NCBI GenBank assembly: GCA_021773055.1
Contig: JAJFKV010000072.1
Span: forward strand, 18,528-82,527
Length of the DNA: 64,000 nt
Direction: 5' to 3'
Source of the DNA: Woeseiaceae bacterium
GTDB taxonomy: Bacteria; Pseudomonadota; Gammaproteobacteria; Steroidobacterales; Woeseiaceae
Shown in pieces: positions 37,545-47,028 of the stretch. Made by a program: the position numbers and the translations under genes. The notes under the pieces are model-generated. The model was given only the letters and a program-made list of their open reading frames with translations, searched no databases and had not been told where the DNA came from. Every line of letters begins with the position of its first letter. The stretch's first letter is position 1.

Positions 37545-38582
37545 TTACCCGGCGACTCGCGCATGAAACGCGGATCGGCCCAGATCAGATAGACTTCGCA
37601 GAAATTTCAGCGCGCTACCCTCATTTGCAACGAGTTTTTGGCGATAAGGATCGCCCTTGTCGCGAGCTGAAAGTCGCCAGTAATAAAGTACCAGCGTCAT
37701 CGCCAGCCGGGTCTGAACCAGGTCGAAAAGAAGATCGAGCTCCGCTCCAGACAGCGCATTCCGTTCTTGATACCCGGCAACGAACGGCGCAATGAATTGC
37801 AGTGGATCGCCACAATCCGATCTCAAGTACGCCGCCGCGGTTGAGACTTCAATGATGCGCGGCGCTCTTAGCATGTCACCGAAGTCGATAATGCCGATTA
37901 CCCTGGCATTGGCATCAAGCAAGACGTTTTCGGTATTGGCGTCGTTGTGGATAACCTGGTTTGGCAGTGTTTCCAGACCCGGCATCACCTGGCCATCAAA
38001 ATAGTTCAGAACCGTTGTCAATTGCTGGCGCACCTCAGCCTCATCGACATGAACTAACAAACTGCGAAGCTCCCCAGCGCGCTGCGTGTCCCAGAGCAGC
38101 AGCTGGCCGTCGCCCTCATGTTTAAAATCAGCAAGCGCCAGATCGAGTTCAGCCAGTTGGTAGCCGAAACTGCGCGCGATATCGTGTGACAGTTCACTGG
38201 CCGCAAGCAGGTTTCCGTTCAGCCATGTAACGACACGCAAGCAGTGCCTGGTTCCATCATCAGACAAAATGACACCCCGGTCCGCCCCCGACACAGTTCG
38301 TACAATTCGCGGCACACCAACCACAGCACTTTTCTCGAGATGCAGCAGTGCCGCAATTTGAAAGTCCGTGACCAGCGTATGCTCTGTCAGACTCGTGATC
38401 TTGACGACGTATTGATGTTTGCTCGCGATTGTCAGGGCGAAATTTTGGTCCCGCTCACTGACCAGCAAAGTGTAGTCGCCTGACAAACCGAATTGCCTGG
38501 TCACTGCTGTTGCCACAGCTGTGCTGTCGAATCCGGGCGGAATCGCTGCAATCGACTCTAGTAGATCGGATAATGTGGTCAC
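37545..38582 (-). CDS. APH-fold phosphotransferase (hydroxylysine/homoserine kinase-like)
   Basis: 345 residues with the aminoglycoside-phosphotransferase kinase fold. The Brenner motif VIHNDANTENVLLD (catalytic Asp and Asn) and IGIIDFGDMLRAPRIIE (DFG-like metal ligand) are intact, and the N-terminal LLVSERDQNFALTIAS and YVVKITS carry the ATP-binding lysine. The HNDAN and FGDM variants resemble hydroxylysine kinase and ethanolamine-phosphate-lyase N-terminal domains, so an amino-alcohol or amino-acid hydroxyl is a likely substrate. Divergent from the AlbA-like gene. Confidence 0.85.
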   Translation of the reverse strand: MTTLSDLLESIAAIPPGFDSTAVATAVTRQFGLSGDYTLLVSERDQNFALTIASKHQYVVKITSLTEHTLVTDFQIAALLHLEKSAVVGVPRIVRTVSGADRGVILSDDGTRHCLRVVTWLNGNLLAASELSHDIARSFGYQLAELDLALADFKHEGDGQLLLWDTQRAGELRSLLVHVDEAEVRQQLTTVLNYFDGQVMPGLETLPNQVIHNDANTENVLLDANARVIGIIDFGDMLRAPRIIEVSTAAAYLRSDCGDPLQFIAPFVAGYQERNALSGAELDLLFDLVQTRLAMTLVLYYWRLSARDKGDPYRQKLVANEGSALKFLRSLSDLGRSAFHARVAG

Positions 38583-38637
38583 GGATACCTCTTAGAACGA
38601 TTTCTCGCGCCAGCGAGCACAATACACCCTGGAAAAT

Positions 38638-38652
38638 CAGTTCTCAGAACTG
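38638..38652. promoter_or_regulatory. 7-1-7 palindrome in the divergent phosphotransferase/AlbA-like region
   Basis: CAGTTCT-C-AGAACTG is a perfect inverted repeat, 56 bp before the phosphotransferase start and 52 bp before the AlbA-like ATG. It resembles a dimeric operator; the regulator is unknown. Confidence 0.45.
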
Positions 38653-38703
38653 TCGATTGGTTCCCAATGCTTTTGAACATAATCGGTCAAAATCGACTGG
38701 TTC
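38653..38703. repeat. direct repeat pair before the AlbA-like gene
   Basis: TCGATTGGTTC at 38653-38663 and TCGACTGGTTC at 38693-38703 match in 10 of 11 bases, start to start 40 bp (about four helical turns). The second copy touches the ATG. Confidence 0.4.
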
Positions 38704-39873
38704 ATGAATCGATTAATGAAAATAGCGCAAACTGCGACTCCGAGCGCCGGAATTCAGCTGCGCAAGGACAAATACGGGATAGGCGGCATCCACCGCTATC
38801 TCCGTGATGTGCTCGCGCTTGCTAATGCACCGATCAACGGGCCGCGCTACATCATCATCGGCTGCGACTTCGACGGTCGCGGCCGAAAGCGTGTGCACGC
38901 AGTCGATGCAGACGATTTTTCGGGCAAACCTTCTTACCAGTCGCTCGCCAACGAATACATCGAGCCGCCCCTGCGTATTCGTTACAAGCCGGTATCGATT
39001 GAAGGTCAACGAGTCGGAGTTTTCGAGATCGGTGACTGCCAGGATCGCCCCTACATGATGCGCATCGACTACTCCGAAAAACTGCGCAGGGGCGACGCGT
39101 ATGTACGCACCCGCAACAGCGCGATGAAAATGGGGCGCCGCCAGCTTAGCGAACTGTTCGAAAAGAAATTTCGCGATTCGGTCTCGGCCGGCGATATCGA
39201 GATCGGTTTTCCCGGTGAGATTATCTACAAGGACCTGACGCTGAATAGTTGCGACCTGTCGCAACTACCATCGGCGGAGGCCAGCAAGAAACTCCACCAG
39301 ATGTTGGATATTCGAAAGAAATCTCGAAACACGGGCTCAACGACCGTCATGGCCCGATTAACGCACGCGCGCCTGTTCGGTGCCGACGACCCTTACGTTG
39401 ACCGAACGCCGACCGAGATGTTGCGGGAAATGCAGGACCTCAAAATCAAGCACCGTGACCACGACAATCATTTTCTGTTCGAGTCCCGCGCTGAACGCAT
39501 GCAGATGGTTGTCTACAACCAGGGCAAGGAGCCCATCATTGACGCATCGCTGTCGTTAATCATGCCGAATCACAACGCTTTCTACGTCGCGGAAACGCTC
39601 CCGAAGGTGCCGCGAAATGACGGCTTTGCTGATCGTACGCCTGATGAAATCGCCGCCTACCCGTCGGTTAGCCTGCAAGATGATTCGATACATGTCACCA
39701 GCAAGATCGGCGACATCCCGGTCGGCGAACCCATTGATGTATTCGTATCGCCGTTGCGGCTCTGCGTCGGCAAGGATCTGGCGGGCAAACGCTTCGGAAT
39801 TCGCTATTTGTTACACGGCCAAAACCTGCGCGCGCCGGCCAAGGGCCAGCTGAGACTAGTATTTCGAAAATAG
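38704..39873 (+). CDS. AlbA_2/Schlafen-type putative nucleic-acid-binding protein
   Basis: 389 residues. The N-terminal 150 residues have the AlbA_2 pattern: a basic LRKDKYG, helix IHRYLRDVLALANAP, strand YIIIGCDFDGRGRKRV and RRGDAYVRTRNSAMKMGR. These domains occur in Schlafen-like proteins and some regulators or nucleases. The rest (about 165-389) is a mixed alpha-beta region with no family I recognise. The usual acidic residue of LEFK is replaced by the QLRK pattern here. It stands alone between divergent and convergent genes. Confidence 0.7.
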   Translation: MNRLMKIAQTATPSAGIQLRKDKYGIGGIHRYLRDVLALANAPINGPRYIIIGCDFDGRGRKRVHAVDADDFSGKPSYQSLANEYIEPPLRIRYKPVSIEGQRVGVFEIGDCQDRPYMMRIDYSEKLRRGDAYVRTRNSAMKMGRRQLSELFEKKFRDSVSAGDIEIGFPGEIIYKDLTLNSCDLSQLPSAEASKKLHQMLDIRKKSRNTGSTTVMARLTHARLFGADDPYVDRTPTEMLREMQDLKIKHRDHDNHFLFESRAERMQMVVYNQGKEPIIDASLSLIMPNHNAFYVAETLPKVPRNDGFADRTPDEIAAYPSVSLQDDSIHVTSKIGDIPVGEPIDVFVSPLRLCVGKDLAGKRFGIRYLLHGQNLRAPAKGQLRLVFRK

Positions 39874-39884
39874 GCCGAGCCGGT

Positions 39885-40454
39885 CTATCGGATCCACTTC
39901 TCAACTGTAGGCGCTGAATATCTTTCGAAGCTCTGAATCAATTCGGCCGCCGTATCTTCACACAGCAGCATCTTGCGATTTTCTACTTTCAGAAAACGCT
40001 CGGCGGTCGCTCGGTCGAGGTACTCGAGCAGGTGATCGAAGTAGCCATCCACGTTGAGAAGTCCGCAGGGCTTGTCGTGGAACTGCAGTTGGCCCCAGGT
40101 AATAATCTCGATAATTTCTTCCAAGGTGCCGTAACCACCCGGCATTGCGATGAACCCGTCCGACAGTGCAGCCATCATGGTCTTGCGCGCATGCATGGAC
40201 GCGACGACATGAAGTTCTGTCAGATTCTGATGCGCGAGCTCTTTTTCACACAGAATCTTCGGTATGACGCCATGCACCTTGCCCCCGAGTTCCAGCACGG
40301 CATTGGCAATCACCCCCATAATTCCTTTGTCGGCACCACCGTAAACAAGCTCGAAATCGTGCCGCACCAATACATCGGCAAGCTCTTTCGCTGCTTCACT
40401 GTAAATGGCGCGGCTACCCATGCTGGAGCCGCAATACACGCAGATTCTGGGCAT
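39885..40454 (-). CDS. LOG-family (TIGR00730) phosphoribohydrolase
   Basis: 189 residues with the LOG motifs ICVYCGSSMG, YGGADKGIMGVIANAVLELGG (in parts) and the catalytic PGGYGTLEEI. Enzymes of this family cleave the N-glycosidic bond of nucleoside 5-prime monophosphates (AMP or cytokinin nucleotides) to free base and ribose 5-phosphate. It lies 10 bp downstream of a phosphoribosyltransferase gene on the same strand, which does the reverse kind of chemistry. Confidence 0.92.
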   Translation of the reverse strand: MPRICVYCGSSMGSRAIYSEAAKELADVLVRHDFELVYGGADKGIMGVIANAVLELGGKVHGVIPKILCEKELAHQNLTELHVVASMHARKTMMAALSDGFIAMPGGYGTLEEIIEIITWGQLQFHDKPCGLLNVDGYFDHLLEYLDRATAERFLKVENRKMLLCEDTAAELIQSFERYSAPTVEKWIR

Positions 40455-40464
40455 ACGGCCGCCG

Positions 40465-41037
40465 CTAGGCTGATTTCACCCTGGGTGTCACGCCCTGCAC
40501 TATCGCCGCGATCTCAGGACGACATTCACGCAATTCTTCGGGCGTGAGCGCATCAAGTTCATGCGGAAACACAAGCCATTCCGCCGTTTCGTGCAGAAAG
40601 TACTCAGGAGTGATGTCGGTTTCGTTGCGCGATGGCTTGAACCAGGGCACTGCAACACGAATGTCCTTTGGCGTATTGCCACGCGCACGTCGGTTCAGTT
40701 CGGCGACGACCGCGACAATGGTATTGCCGGTATCGAAGACATCGTCGACGATCAGCACACGATCGTCGTGACAGATCTTCTTGATGATGTAGTTGAGACC
40801 ATGAACGGCGACTTTGCCGCGCTCATCGACACCGATATAGGACGACGTCCGAATCGCGATATGATCAGATTCAACGCCGCAGTACGAGAGTGTTTCCTGA
40901 AGTGCCATGCCGACAGGCGTACCGCCGCGCCAAATGGCTATGATCATAGTGGGCTTGAAGCCGCTCTCAAGAACTTTGATACCCAGTTCAATGGAGTCTT
41001 CAAGCAAGTCTTGTGCGGAAAGTACGGTCTTGTCCAT
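40465..41037 (-). CDS. purine-type phosphoribosyltransferase (paralogue 1)
   Basis: 190 residues. The PRPP loop VLIVDDVFDTGNT is intact, with IAIWRGGTPVGM as the pyrophosphate loop and DHIAIRTSSY before it. The C-terminal third (FLHETAEWLVFPHELDALTPEELRECRPEI, in parts) is an added hood domain as in COG2236 enzymes, annotated as hypoxanthine or xanthine phosphoribosyltransferase. It salvages a purine base with PRPP; the exact base is unknown. Head-to-head with its paralogue, with 81 bp between the starts. Confidence 0.88.
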   Translation of the reverse strand: MDKTVLSAQDLLEDSIELGIKVLESGFKPTMIIAIWRGGTPVGMALQETLSYCGVESDHIAIRTSSYIGVDERGKVAVHGLNYIIKKICHDDRVLIVDDVFDTGNTIVAVVAELNRRARGNTPKDIRVAVPWFKPSRNETDITPEYFLHETAEWLVFPHELDALTPEELRECRPEIAAIVQGVTPRVKSA

Positions 41038-41118
41038 TATTATTCTCTACGTCGGAGGACACTGGCGTTATACTGCCGATCTCTGATTCTAGCGCAGTAA
41101 AGCCTGGGAATAACAAAA

Positions 41119-41721
41119 ATGACTGAGCGATTTATCGCCGCAGACGACCTGCTCCGGGATTCGTTTCAGCTGGCGGCCAATATTTACGAAGCAGGTTTCG
41201 AGCCGGATTTTCTGGTCGGCCTCTGGCGTGGCGGCAGCGCGGTTGGAATAGCCGTTCAGGAAGGCCTTGATTACCTGGGAACGAAGACGGACCACATCGC
41301 GATCAGAACTTCCTACACGGGCGCGCCGGGTTACTCGCAGATGGTCAGCAAGGCAGATTCAATTCGGGTCCACGGCCTGCAGTACCTGCTCGAGAATCTC
41401 AGTGCACATCATTCACTTCTGATAGTCGACGACGTGTACAGCACCGGCTCCAGCGTCAATGCCGTCATTAAGCAGCTGGCGAAGAAGACTCGCCGCAACC
41501 TGCCACAGGACATCCGCATAGCGACTGTCTGGTACCGGCCGACGGAAAAAACATTGCGGACACCGGAGTATTTCGTGCACGAAACAGATGACTGGCTGGT
41601 GCTGCCGTATGAGCTCTCCGGCTTCTCTATCGAGGAACTGCGGGAGAACCGGCCCGAGATGCTCGGTCTGATTGATCGCCTGGCGCCGCACGTCAAAACG
41701 GACGGCGCCGTCCGAGGCTGA
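41119..41721 (+). CDS. purine-type phosphoribosyltransferase (paralogue 2)
   Basis: 200 residues, alignable along its whole length with the divergent neighbour: GLWRGGSAVGIAVQEGL, TDHIAIRTSY, a seven-residue extra loop (GAPGYSQ) and LLIVDDVYSTGSS. In the PRPP loop the Thr of T-G-N-T becomes Ser (STGSS), and the loop before it is longer, so substrate preference may differ. The C-terminal hood (YFVHETDDWLVLPYELSG) is conserved. Its stop shares a base with the glycerate kinase ATG (TGATG). Confidence 0.88.
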   Translation: MTERFIAADDLLRDSFQLAANIYEAGFEPDFLVGLWRGGSAVGIAVQEGLDYLGTKTDHIAIRTSYTGAPGYSQMVSKADSIRVHGLQYLLENLSAHHSLLIVDDVYSTGSSVNAVIKQLAKKTRRNLPQDIRIATVWYRPTEKTLRTPEYFVHETDDWLVLPYELSGFSIEELRENRPEMLGLIDRLAPHVKTDGAVRG

Positions 41722-42965
41722 TGCTCGATCCCCGGCAATTCCTGCGCTCGCTATTCGACACGGCGGTCGCGACGGCGGTGGCTGAAAATTGCATGCAAAG
41801 ATGGTTACCCGCCAGGCCAGGTGGTCGCGTATTCGTCATTGGTGCCGGAAAAGCGGCCGCGAGCATGGCGAAAGAACTGGAAGAGCAGTGGCAAGGCCCG
41901 CTCGAGGGGCGCGTCATCGTGCCCTACGGACATGGCGCGAATTGCCGCTTTATTGAAGTCATCGAGGCCTCTCACCCGACACCGGATGAAGCCGGAGTTG
42001 CAGCGGCGGCCACCATTCTCGACAGCGTGTCAGAGTTGTCCGTTGACGATACGGTCGTTTGCCTCATCTCTGGCGGCGGCTCCGCCCTGATGTGCCTGCC
42101 GGCAGGCGGTGTGACGCTCGCCGAGAAGCAGGACATCACGCGACACCTGCTCGCTTCAGGTGCGGCAATTCACGAAATAAACTGTGTGCGCAAGAAACTG
42201 TCCGCCATAAAGGGGGGCAAGCTCGCTAGCGCTTCTGCCCCTGCGAACGTCATTACATTGATCATCTCCGACGTACCCGGCAACGACACCTCCATGGTCG
42301 CATCGGGACCCACCGTAAGCGACCGTAGTTCGCCTGCGGAAGCACTGGATATTATTGCTCGTTACGGAATATCGATCTCCAATGACGTCCGAGCGGCCAT
42401 CACCAACAGCGAGCCAGTGACGGTTGTTGACGGTGATGTGCGCATCCTTGCGACCAGCGACGACGCCTTGTTGGCCGCCGCAGCGGCCGCAACAGCCCAT
42501 GACATCACACCCTATTCACTCGGTGACCTGGCAGGCGACGCCCGTTCGCTCGCCAACGAACACGCAGGTCTGGCGCTGCAAATCGCCGCAGGTACAGGGC
42601 CTGTCGAGCCGCCCTGCGTGATACTTTCGGGCGGTGAGACGACCGTCAACGTTCGTGGCGGGGGTCGTGGCGGGCGCAATGGTGAATATGCACTGGCGCT
42701 CGCAATCGCGCTTGATGGCCGGCCGCACATCCATGCACTCGCCTGCGATACTGATGGTATCGACGGCAACGGCGACAATGCCGGTTGTTTCGTATCGCCG
42801 GACTCACTGCCGCGGGCAAAAGCAGCTGGAGCGGACGCCAGAATAATGCTGGAACGCAACGACAGCTATGAATTTTTCTCCACAGCACTTGATTTGATAA
42901 GTACCGGCCCCACTCGTACCAACGTCAATGATTTCAGGGCGATATTGGTCGCCGACAAGGACTAA
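41721..42965 (+). CDS. glycerate 2-kinase (GckA/TtuD type)
   Basis: 414 residues with the DUF4147 N-terminal domain (VFVIGAGKAAASMAKELEE, SHPTPDEAGVAAA, CLISGGGSALMCLPAGG) and the C-terminal MOFRL domain (GGETTVNVRGGGRGGRN, LACDTDGIDGNGDNAG). It phosphorylates D-glycerate to 2-phosphoglycerate. In this genome it could receive glycerate from glyoxylate made by the purine operon, although the linking carboligase and reductase are not in the window. Confidence 0.94.
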   Translation: MLDPRQFLRSLFDTAVATAVAENCMQRWLPARPGGRVFVIGAGKAAASMAKELEEQWQGPLEGRVIVPYGHGANCRFIEVIEASHPTPDEAGVAAAATILDSVSELSVDDTVVCLISGGGSALMCLPAGGVTLAEKQDITRHLLASGAAIHEINCVRKKLSAIKGGKLASASAPANVITLIISDVPGNDTSMVASGPTVSDRSSPAEALDIIARYGISISNDVRAAITNSEPVTVVDGDVRILATSDDALLAAAAAATAHDITPYSLGDLAGDARSLANEHAGLALQIAAGTGPVEPPCVILSGGETTVNVRGGGRGGRNGEYALALAIALDGRPHIHALACDTDGIDGNGDNAGCFVSPDSLPRAKAAGADARIMLERNDSYEFFSTALDLISTGPTRTNVNDFRAILVADKD

Positions 42966-42967
42966 TC

Positions 42968-43408
42968 ATGCAGAATTTCCCCCACCATTATGTTGTCGCC
43001 GCCGACGCAAAAGTCGATGGAAATGTCGTACTTTCAAGCTCCGGCGTAGCAGACCTCTTGTCCGCAGCACCAGCCGAGTTTGGCGGTCCTGGTGACCAGT
43101 GGTCGCCAGAGTCGCTACTGGTCGCAGCTGTTTCGGACTGCTTCATACTGTCTTTCCGGGCCATCGCGAGTGCTTCGCGCCTGGAATGGGACTCACTGAC
43201 CTGCAGCACTGAGGGCACCCTGGAGCGGATTGAACGAGTCACCCAATTTACGGGCTTCAAAGTTTCGGCGATGCTCACCGTGCCCTCGGGCACCGATGAA
43301 GCGAAAGCTCACCGTTTGCTCGAAAAGGCCGAGCAGTCGTGCCTGGTCACGAACTCGCTAAAAGCCGAATCGCATCTTGAGGCCACCGTTCAGGTCGCCG
43401 CGAGCTAG
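42968..43408 (+). CDS. OsmC-family protein
   Basis: 146 residues. The OsmC fold is shown by FGGPGDQWSPESLLVAAVSDCFILSF (with the resolving or peroxidatic Cys at about 58, in parts) and the C-terminal AEQSCLVTNSLKAE with the second Cys. OsmC/Ohr proteins reduce organic hydroperoxides using two cysteines. Two bases after glycerate kinase, so cotranscribed. Confidence 0.9.
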   Translation: MQNFPHHYVVAADAKVDGNVVLSSSGVADLLSAAPAEFGGPGDQWSPESLLVAAVSDCFILSFRAIASASRLEWDSLTCSTEGTLERIERVTQFTGFKVSAMLTVPSGTDEAKAHRLLEKAEQSCLVTNSLKAESHLEATVQVAAS

Positions 43409-43451
43409 CAAAGCCACGCAAAACAAGCGAGAGATTTACTGCCCTTGGCAT

Positions 43452-43457
43452 TATAAT
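43452..43457 (+). promoter_or_regulatory. -10 hexamer of the icd promoter
   Basis: A consensus TATAAT preceded by TTGGCAT. The -35 region at the normal spacing is poor. The predicted start of transcription, near 43464, falls directly at the hairpin listed next. Confidence 0.5.
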
Positions 43458-43465
43458 GCTCCGCC

Positions 43466-43484
43466 CGCGCGCCGCCGGCGCGCG
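43466..43484 (+). promoter_or_regulatory. GC-only hairpin in the icd leader
   Basis: CGCGCGCC-GCC-GGCGCGCG forms an 8-bp pure GC stem with a 3-base loop, beginning at or near the predicted mRNA 5-prime end. It would shield the transcript from 5-prime decay; there is no T-run, so it is not a terminator. Confidence 0.5.
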
Positions 43485-43512
43485 CAGAATGTACTGCTAA
43501 ACAGGGAATACC

Positions 43513-45735
43513 ATGAGTACCGCGAAAATCATCTATACGAAAACTGACGAAGCTCCTGCACTGGCAACCTATTCCTTCTTGCCGATCGTCAAGGCATTTA
43601 CTGAGGCCGCCGGCATCGTTGTAGAGACTCGCGATATCTCCCTGGCAGCCCGCATACTCGCCAGCTTCCCCGACAAGCTGACAGATACTCAGCAGCATAG
43701 CGACGCCCTCGCCGAACTGGGTGAGCTCGCCAAGACTCCTGCAGCAAACATCATCAAATTACCGAATGTGAGCGCATCCATACCGCAATTGCAGGAGGCG
43801 ATCGCCGAACTGCAGGCGCATGGCTATGATATTCCCAACTATCCCGAGGAACCTCGCGATGATGCCGAGCGGGACGCGCACGCCCGTTACGCAAAGGTGC
43901 TTGGCAGTGCTGTTAATCCGGTATTGCGTGAGGGCAACTCGGATCGCCGAGTAGCCGCCGCCGTAAAAGAATACGCAAAACAGAATCCGCATCCGATGGG
44001 TGCATGGAGCACTGACTCGAAGTCACATGTAGCACACATGGATGATGGCGACTTCTATGCCAGTGAACAATCGGCCGTCGTTGCCGCCGGTGGTGGCCTG
44101 AAGGTTACGCTGCACTCTGACGACGGCGCTGAGACAGTGCTGCGCGAGAATGTGCCGGTACTTCAGGATGAAGTCGTTGACGCAACGCGAATGGATTGCG
44201 CAGCCCTGGGCGATTTCTATGCTAAAGAAATCGACGCGGCAAAAAGCGAGGGGGTTCTTCTGTCTCTGCACCTCAAAGCGACCATGATGAAAGTGTCGGA
44301 CCCGATCATGTTCGGTCACGCCGTCAAGGTTTACTACAAAGACGTATTCGAAAAACACGCGGCCGTGTTTGCTGAGCTCGGAGTAGATGCGAATAACGGA
44401 GTCGGCGATGTGTACGCGAAAATCGTCGAACTCCCCGATGAACAACGAGCCGCCATCGAGGCAGACCTTGCCGCCGTTTATGAAACCCGGCCGGCGCTGG
44501 CAATGGTCAACTCCGACAAGGGCATAAGCAACCTGCACGTTCCAAGCGACGTCATAATCGATGCTTCCATGCCAGCCGCCATTCGCACCTCCGGGAAGAT
44601 GTGGGGCCCGGATGGAGAGCTGGCAGACACCAAAGCCATGATTCCTGATCGTTGCTACGCAGGAATCTACGACGAAGTTATTAATTTCTGCCGCCAGAAC
44701 GGTGCATTCAATGTCACTACGATGGGCAATGTCTGCAACGTCGGTTTGATGGCGCAAAAGGCCGAGGAATACGGATCGCACGACAAGACATTTGAAATCG
44801 CGTCTTCGGGAACAGTCCGCGTCACTAACGCATCGGGTGACGCTTTGTTCGAGCATACGGTCAACGCTGGCGATATCTGGCGTATGTGCCAGACAAAGGA
44901 TCTACCCATACGCGACTGGGTGAAGCTTGCTGTCCATCGTGCCCGGCAGACCGGTAACCCAACCATTTTCTGGCTGGATGAAGATCGTGCACACGACAGC
45001 CAGTTGATCGCCAAGGTAAACGACTACCTGCAAGACCACGAAACGAACGGCCTCGACATTCGCATTCTGTCACCGGTCGAAGCTATGCGGGTAACGCTTG
45101 AGCGGGTGAAGAACGGTGAAGACACGATATCGGTTACTGGCAATGTACTGCGTGACTACCTGACCGACCTGTTCCCAATTCTGGAGCTCGGCACCAGCGC
45201 AAAAATGTTATCGATCGTTCCTTTGCTGGCCGGTGGCGGACTGTTCGAAACTGGCGCCGGTGGATCAGCACCGAAGCATGTACAGCAGTTCCTTGGCGAA
45301 GGCCACTTGCGCTGGGATTCCCTGGGTGAATTCCTTGCGCTCGCGGTTTCGATAGAAGATATCGCGGAAAAAACCGATAACGCGGCAGCGCGCGTTGTTG
45401 CTGCGGCACTAAATGTGGCAAACGGCCGTTATCTTGAAAATAACAAATCACCATCCCGCAAAACCAACGAGCATGATAATCGCGGCAGCCATTTTTACCT
45501 GGCGATGTACTGGGCAGAAGCAATGGCTGCAAACGTCAGTGATCGGGCTCTCGCCGACAAGTTCGCCGCCCCGGCGAAGGCTTTGGCTGAGAATGAGAGC
45601 ACCATCAACGCGGAGTTGCTGGCGGCACAGGGCAGCGCGGTAGATATTGGCGGTTATTACCAGCCAGACGAAGCGCGAGCTACCGAAGCAATGCGCCCAA
45701 GCGCTACGCTAAACACACTTATCGACGCTATTTGA
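43513..45735 (+). CDS. icd: isocitrate dehydrogenase, NADP-dependent, monomeric type
   Basis: 740 residues, the size of monomeric IDH. Family motifs are [25 protein letters not shown] (in parts), [11 protein letters not shown] (isocitrate site), [17 protein letters not shown] and the C-terminal [15 protein letters not shown]. It converts isocitrate to 2-oxoglutarate with NADP+ in the TCA cycle. A ribosome-binding site AGGGA precedes the ATG. Its stop overlaps guaD tail-to-tail by 8 bp. This form replaces or adds to the dimeric Icd in many marine gammaproteobacteria. Confidence 0.97.
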   Translation: MSTAKIIYTKTDEAPALATYSFLPIVKAFTEAAGIVVETRDISLAARILASFPDKLTDTQQHSDALAELGELAKTPAANIIKLPNVSASIPQLQEAIAELQAHGYDIPNYPEEPRDDAERDAHARYAKVLGSAVNPVLREGNSDRRVAAAVKEYAKQNPHPMGAWSTDSKSHVAHMDDGDFYASEQSAVVAAGGGLKVTLHSDDGAETVLRENVPVLQDEVVDATRMDCAALGDFYAKEIDAAKSEGVLLSLHLKATMMKVSDPIMFGHAVKVYYKDVFEKHAAVFAELGVDANNGVGDVYAKIVELPDEQRAAIEADLAAVYETRPALAMVNSDKGISNLHVPSDVIIDASMPAAIRTSGKMWGPDGELADTKAMIPDRCYAGIYDEVINFCRQNGAFNVTTMGNVCNVGLMAQKAEEYGSHDKTFEIASSGTVRVTNASGDALFEHTVNAGDIWRMCQTKDLPIRDWVKLAVHRARQTGNPTIFWLDEDRAHDSQLIAKVNDYLQDHETNGLDIRILSPVEAMRVTLERVKNGEDTISVTGNVLRDYLTDLFPILELGTSAKMLSIVPLLAGGGLFETGAGGSAPKHVQQFLGEGHLRWDSLGEFLALAVSIEDIAEKTDNAAARVVAAALNVANGRYLENNKSPSRKTNEHDNRGSHFYLAMYWAEAMAANVSDRALADKFAAPAKALAENESTINAELLAAQGSAVDIGGYYQPDEARATEAMRPSATLNTLIDAI

Positions 45736-47023
45736 TTTCGGCTCGCTGCCCCGCGACGTAAGTCGCGGCGATATTCCTGTCGTCGCCGAGCATCGTAATC
45801 GCGAACAACGATTCTTCTGTCGATGTAGCGACCCGTGTGCGGCGCTCGCTGAGTGACGAACCGGCCGGGTCCAGCACCACAAAATCCGCCTCTTTGCCGG
45901 TGGCGAAATTGCCTACTTTATCGTCGAGGTATAAGGCTTCGGCCGCACCGAGTGTTGCAAGATACAGTGCTCTGGGTGCCGGTAAAGCCTGATCTTTGAG
46001 ATGCAGAACCTTGTATGCCTCGCTCGCCGTTCGTAATAGCGACAAGCTCGTACCGCCGCCAACGTCCGTCCCGAGACCAACACGTATGTTGGCCTCACGC
46101 ATTGCTCGAAGGTCGAACAGGCCACTGCCCAGAAACAGATTGGAGGTCGGACAAAATGCCGCCGCGCCACCTCTCGCCGCCATGGACGATCGATCTTCAT
46201 CGTCCAAATGCAGGCAATGGGCGAACACAGCGCGCTCACGCAATAATCCGTAATGCTCATATACGTCGAGATAACTGCGCCGCTCTGGAAACTGCCGCGC
46301 GATTTCTTCTACCTCGGCCTTATTCTCTGCAAGATGTGTATGGATCCAGACATCCGGGTACTCGGCAGCCAGGCGACCGGCTTCGGCAAGCTGCTCCGCG
46401 CTCGATGTAAGGGCAAAACGCGGCGTGATGGCGTAGCCGAGCCTGTCTTTGCCATGCCAGCGTTCGATCAGAGCCTTGCTATCTTCGTAGGCAGACTCTG
46501 GCGTATCTCGTAAATCATCCGGACAATTACTGTCCATCAGAACCTTGCCGGCGATCAGTCGCATGCCGCGCGACTCTGCCGCCTCAAGAATCGCGTCCGC
46601 CGAATGGGCGTGAACGGTGCCAAAAACGAGCGCCGTCGTCGTACCGTTCCTGAGCAATTCGTTGAGAAATACGTCTGCGACTTCGCGCGCGTAGTCTGCG
46701 TCTGCAAAACGAGCTTCCGCAGGAAACGCATAGCGATTCAACCAGTCCAGCAACTGCGCGCCGTAGGACGCGATGATATCGAGTTGCGGAAAATGTACGT
46801 GGCAGTCGATGAAGCCGGGCACAATGATTTTTTTCGGAAATTCCGTCAGCAGGACATCGTCTGCAAGCTGTGGCAGCAGAGCTGATGCGTCGCCGGCCTC
46901 AACAACCCTTCCATCCTCGACGATCAGTAAACCATCGTCAAAGAACTGCAGTGCTGCGGAATCTGAACCCTCCCCAGGATCCGCCAGACAATGTAGTACT
47001 GCTGCTCTGAAAGCCTCGCGCAT
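45728..47023 (-). CDS. guaD: guanine deaminase
   Basis: 431 residues of the amidohydrolase superfamily: [69 protein letters not shown] and the metal Asp in [17 protein letters not shown]. It deaminates guanine to xanthine, feeding the xanthine dehydrogenase encoded upstream. It is the last gene of the purine operon, 5 bp after allA. Confidence 0.95.
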   Translation of the reverse strand: MREAFRAAVLHCLADPGEGSDSAALQFFDDGLLIVEDGRVVEAGDASALLPQLADDVLLTEFPKKIIVPGFIDCHVHFPQLDIIASYGAQLLDWLNRYAFPAEARFADADYAREVADVFLNELLRNGTTTALVFGTVHAHSADAILEAAESRGMRLIAGKVLMDSNCPDDLRDTPESAYEDSKALIERWHGKDRLGYAITPRFALTSSAEQLAEAGRLAAEYPDVWIHTHLAENKAEVEEIARQFPERRSYLDVYEHYGLLRERAVFAHCLHLDDEDRSSMAARGGAAAFCPTSNLFLGSGLFDLRAMREANIRVGLGTDVGGGTSLSLLRTASEAYKVLHLKDQALPAPRALYLATLGAAEALYLDDKVGNFATGKEADFVVLDPAGSSLSERRTRVATSTEESLFAITMLGDDRNIAATYVAGQRAEIK

Positions 47024-47028
47024 GGTTG

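Noticed and set aside
44023..44856. Minus-strand open frame (277 codons) inside icd
   Set aside because: Antisense shadow of the conserved monomeric isocitrate dehydrogenase; no ribosome-binding site and no recognisable motif.
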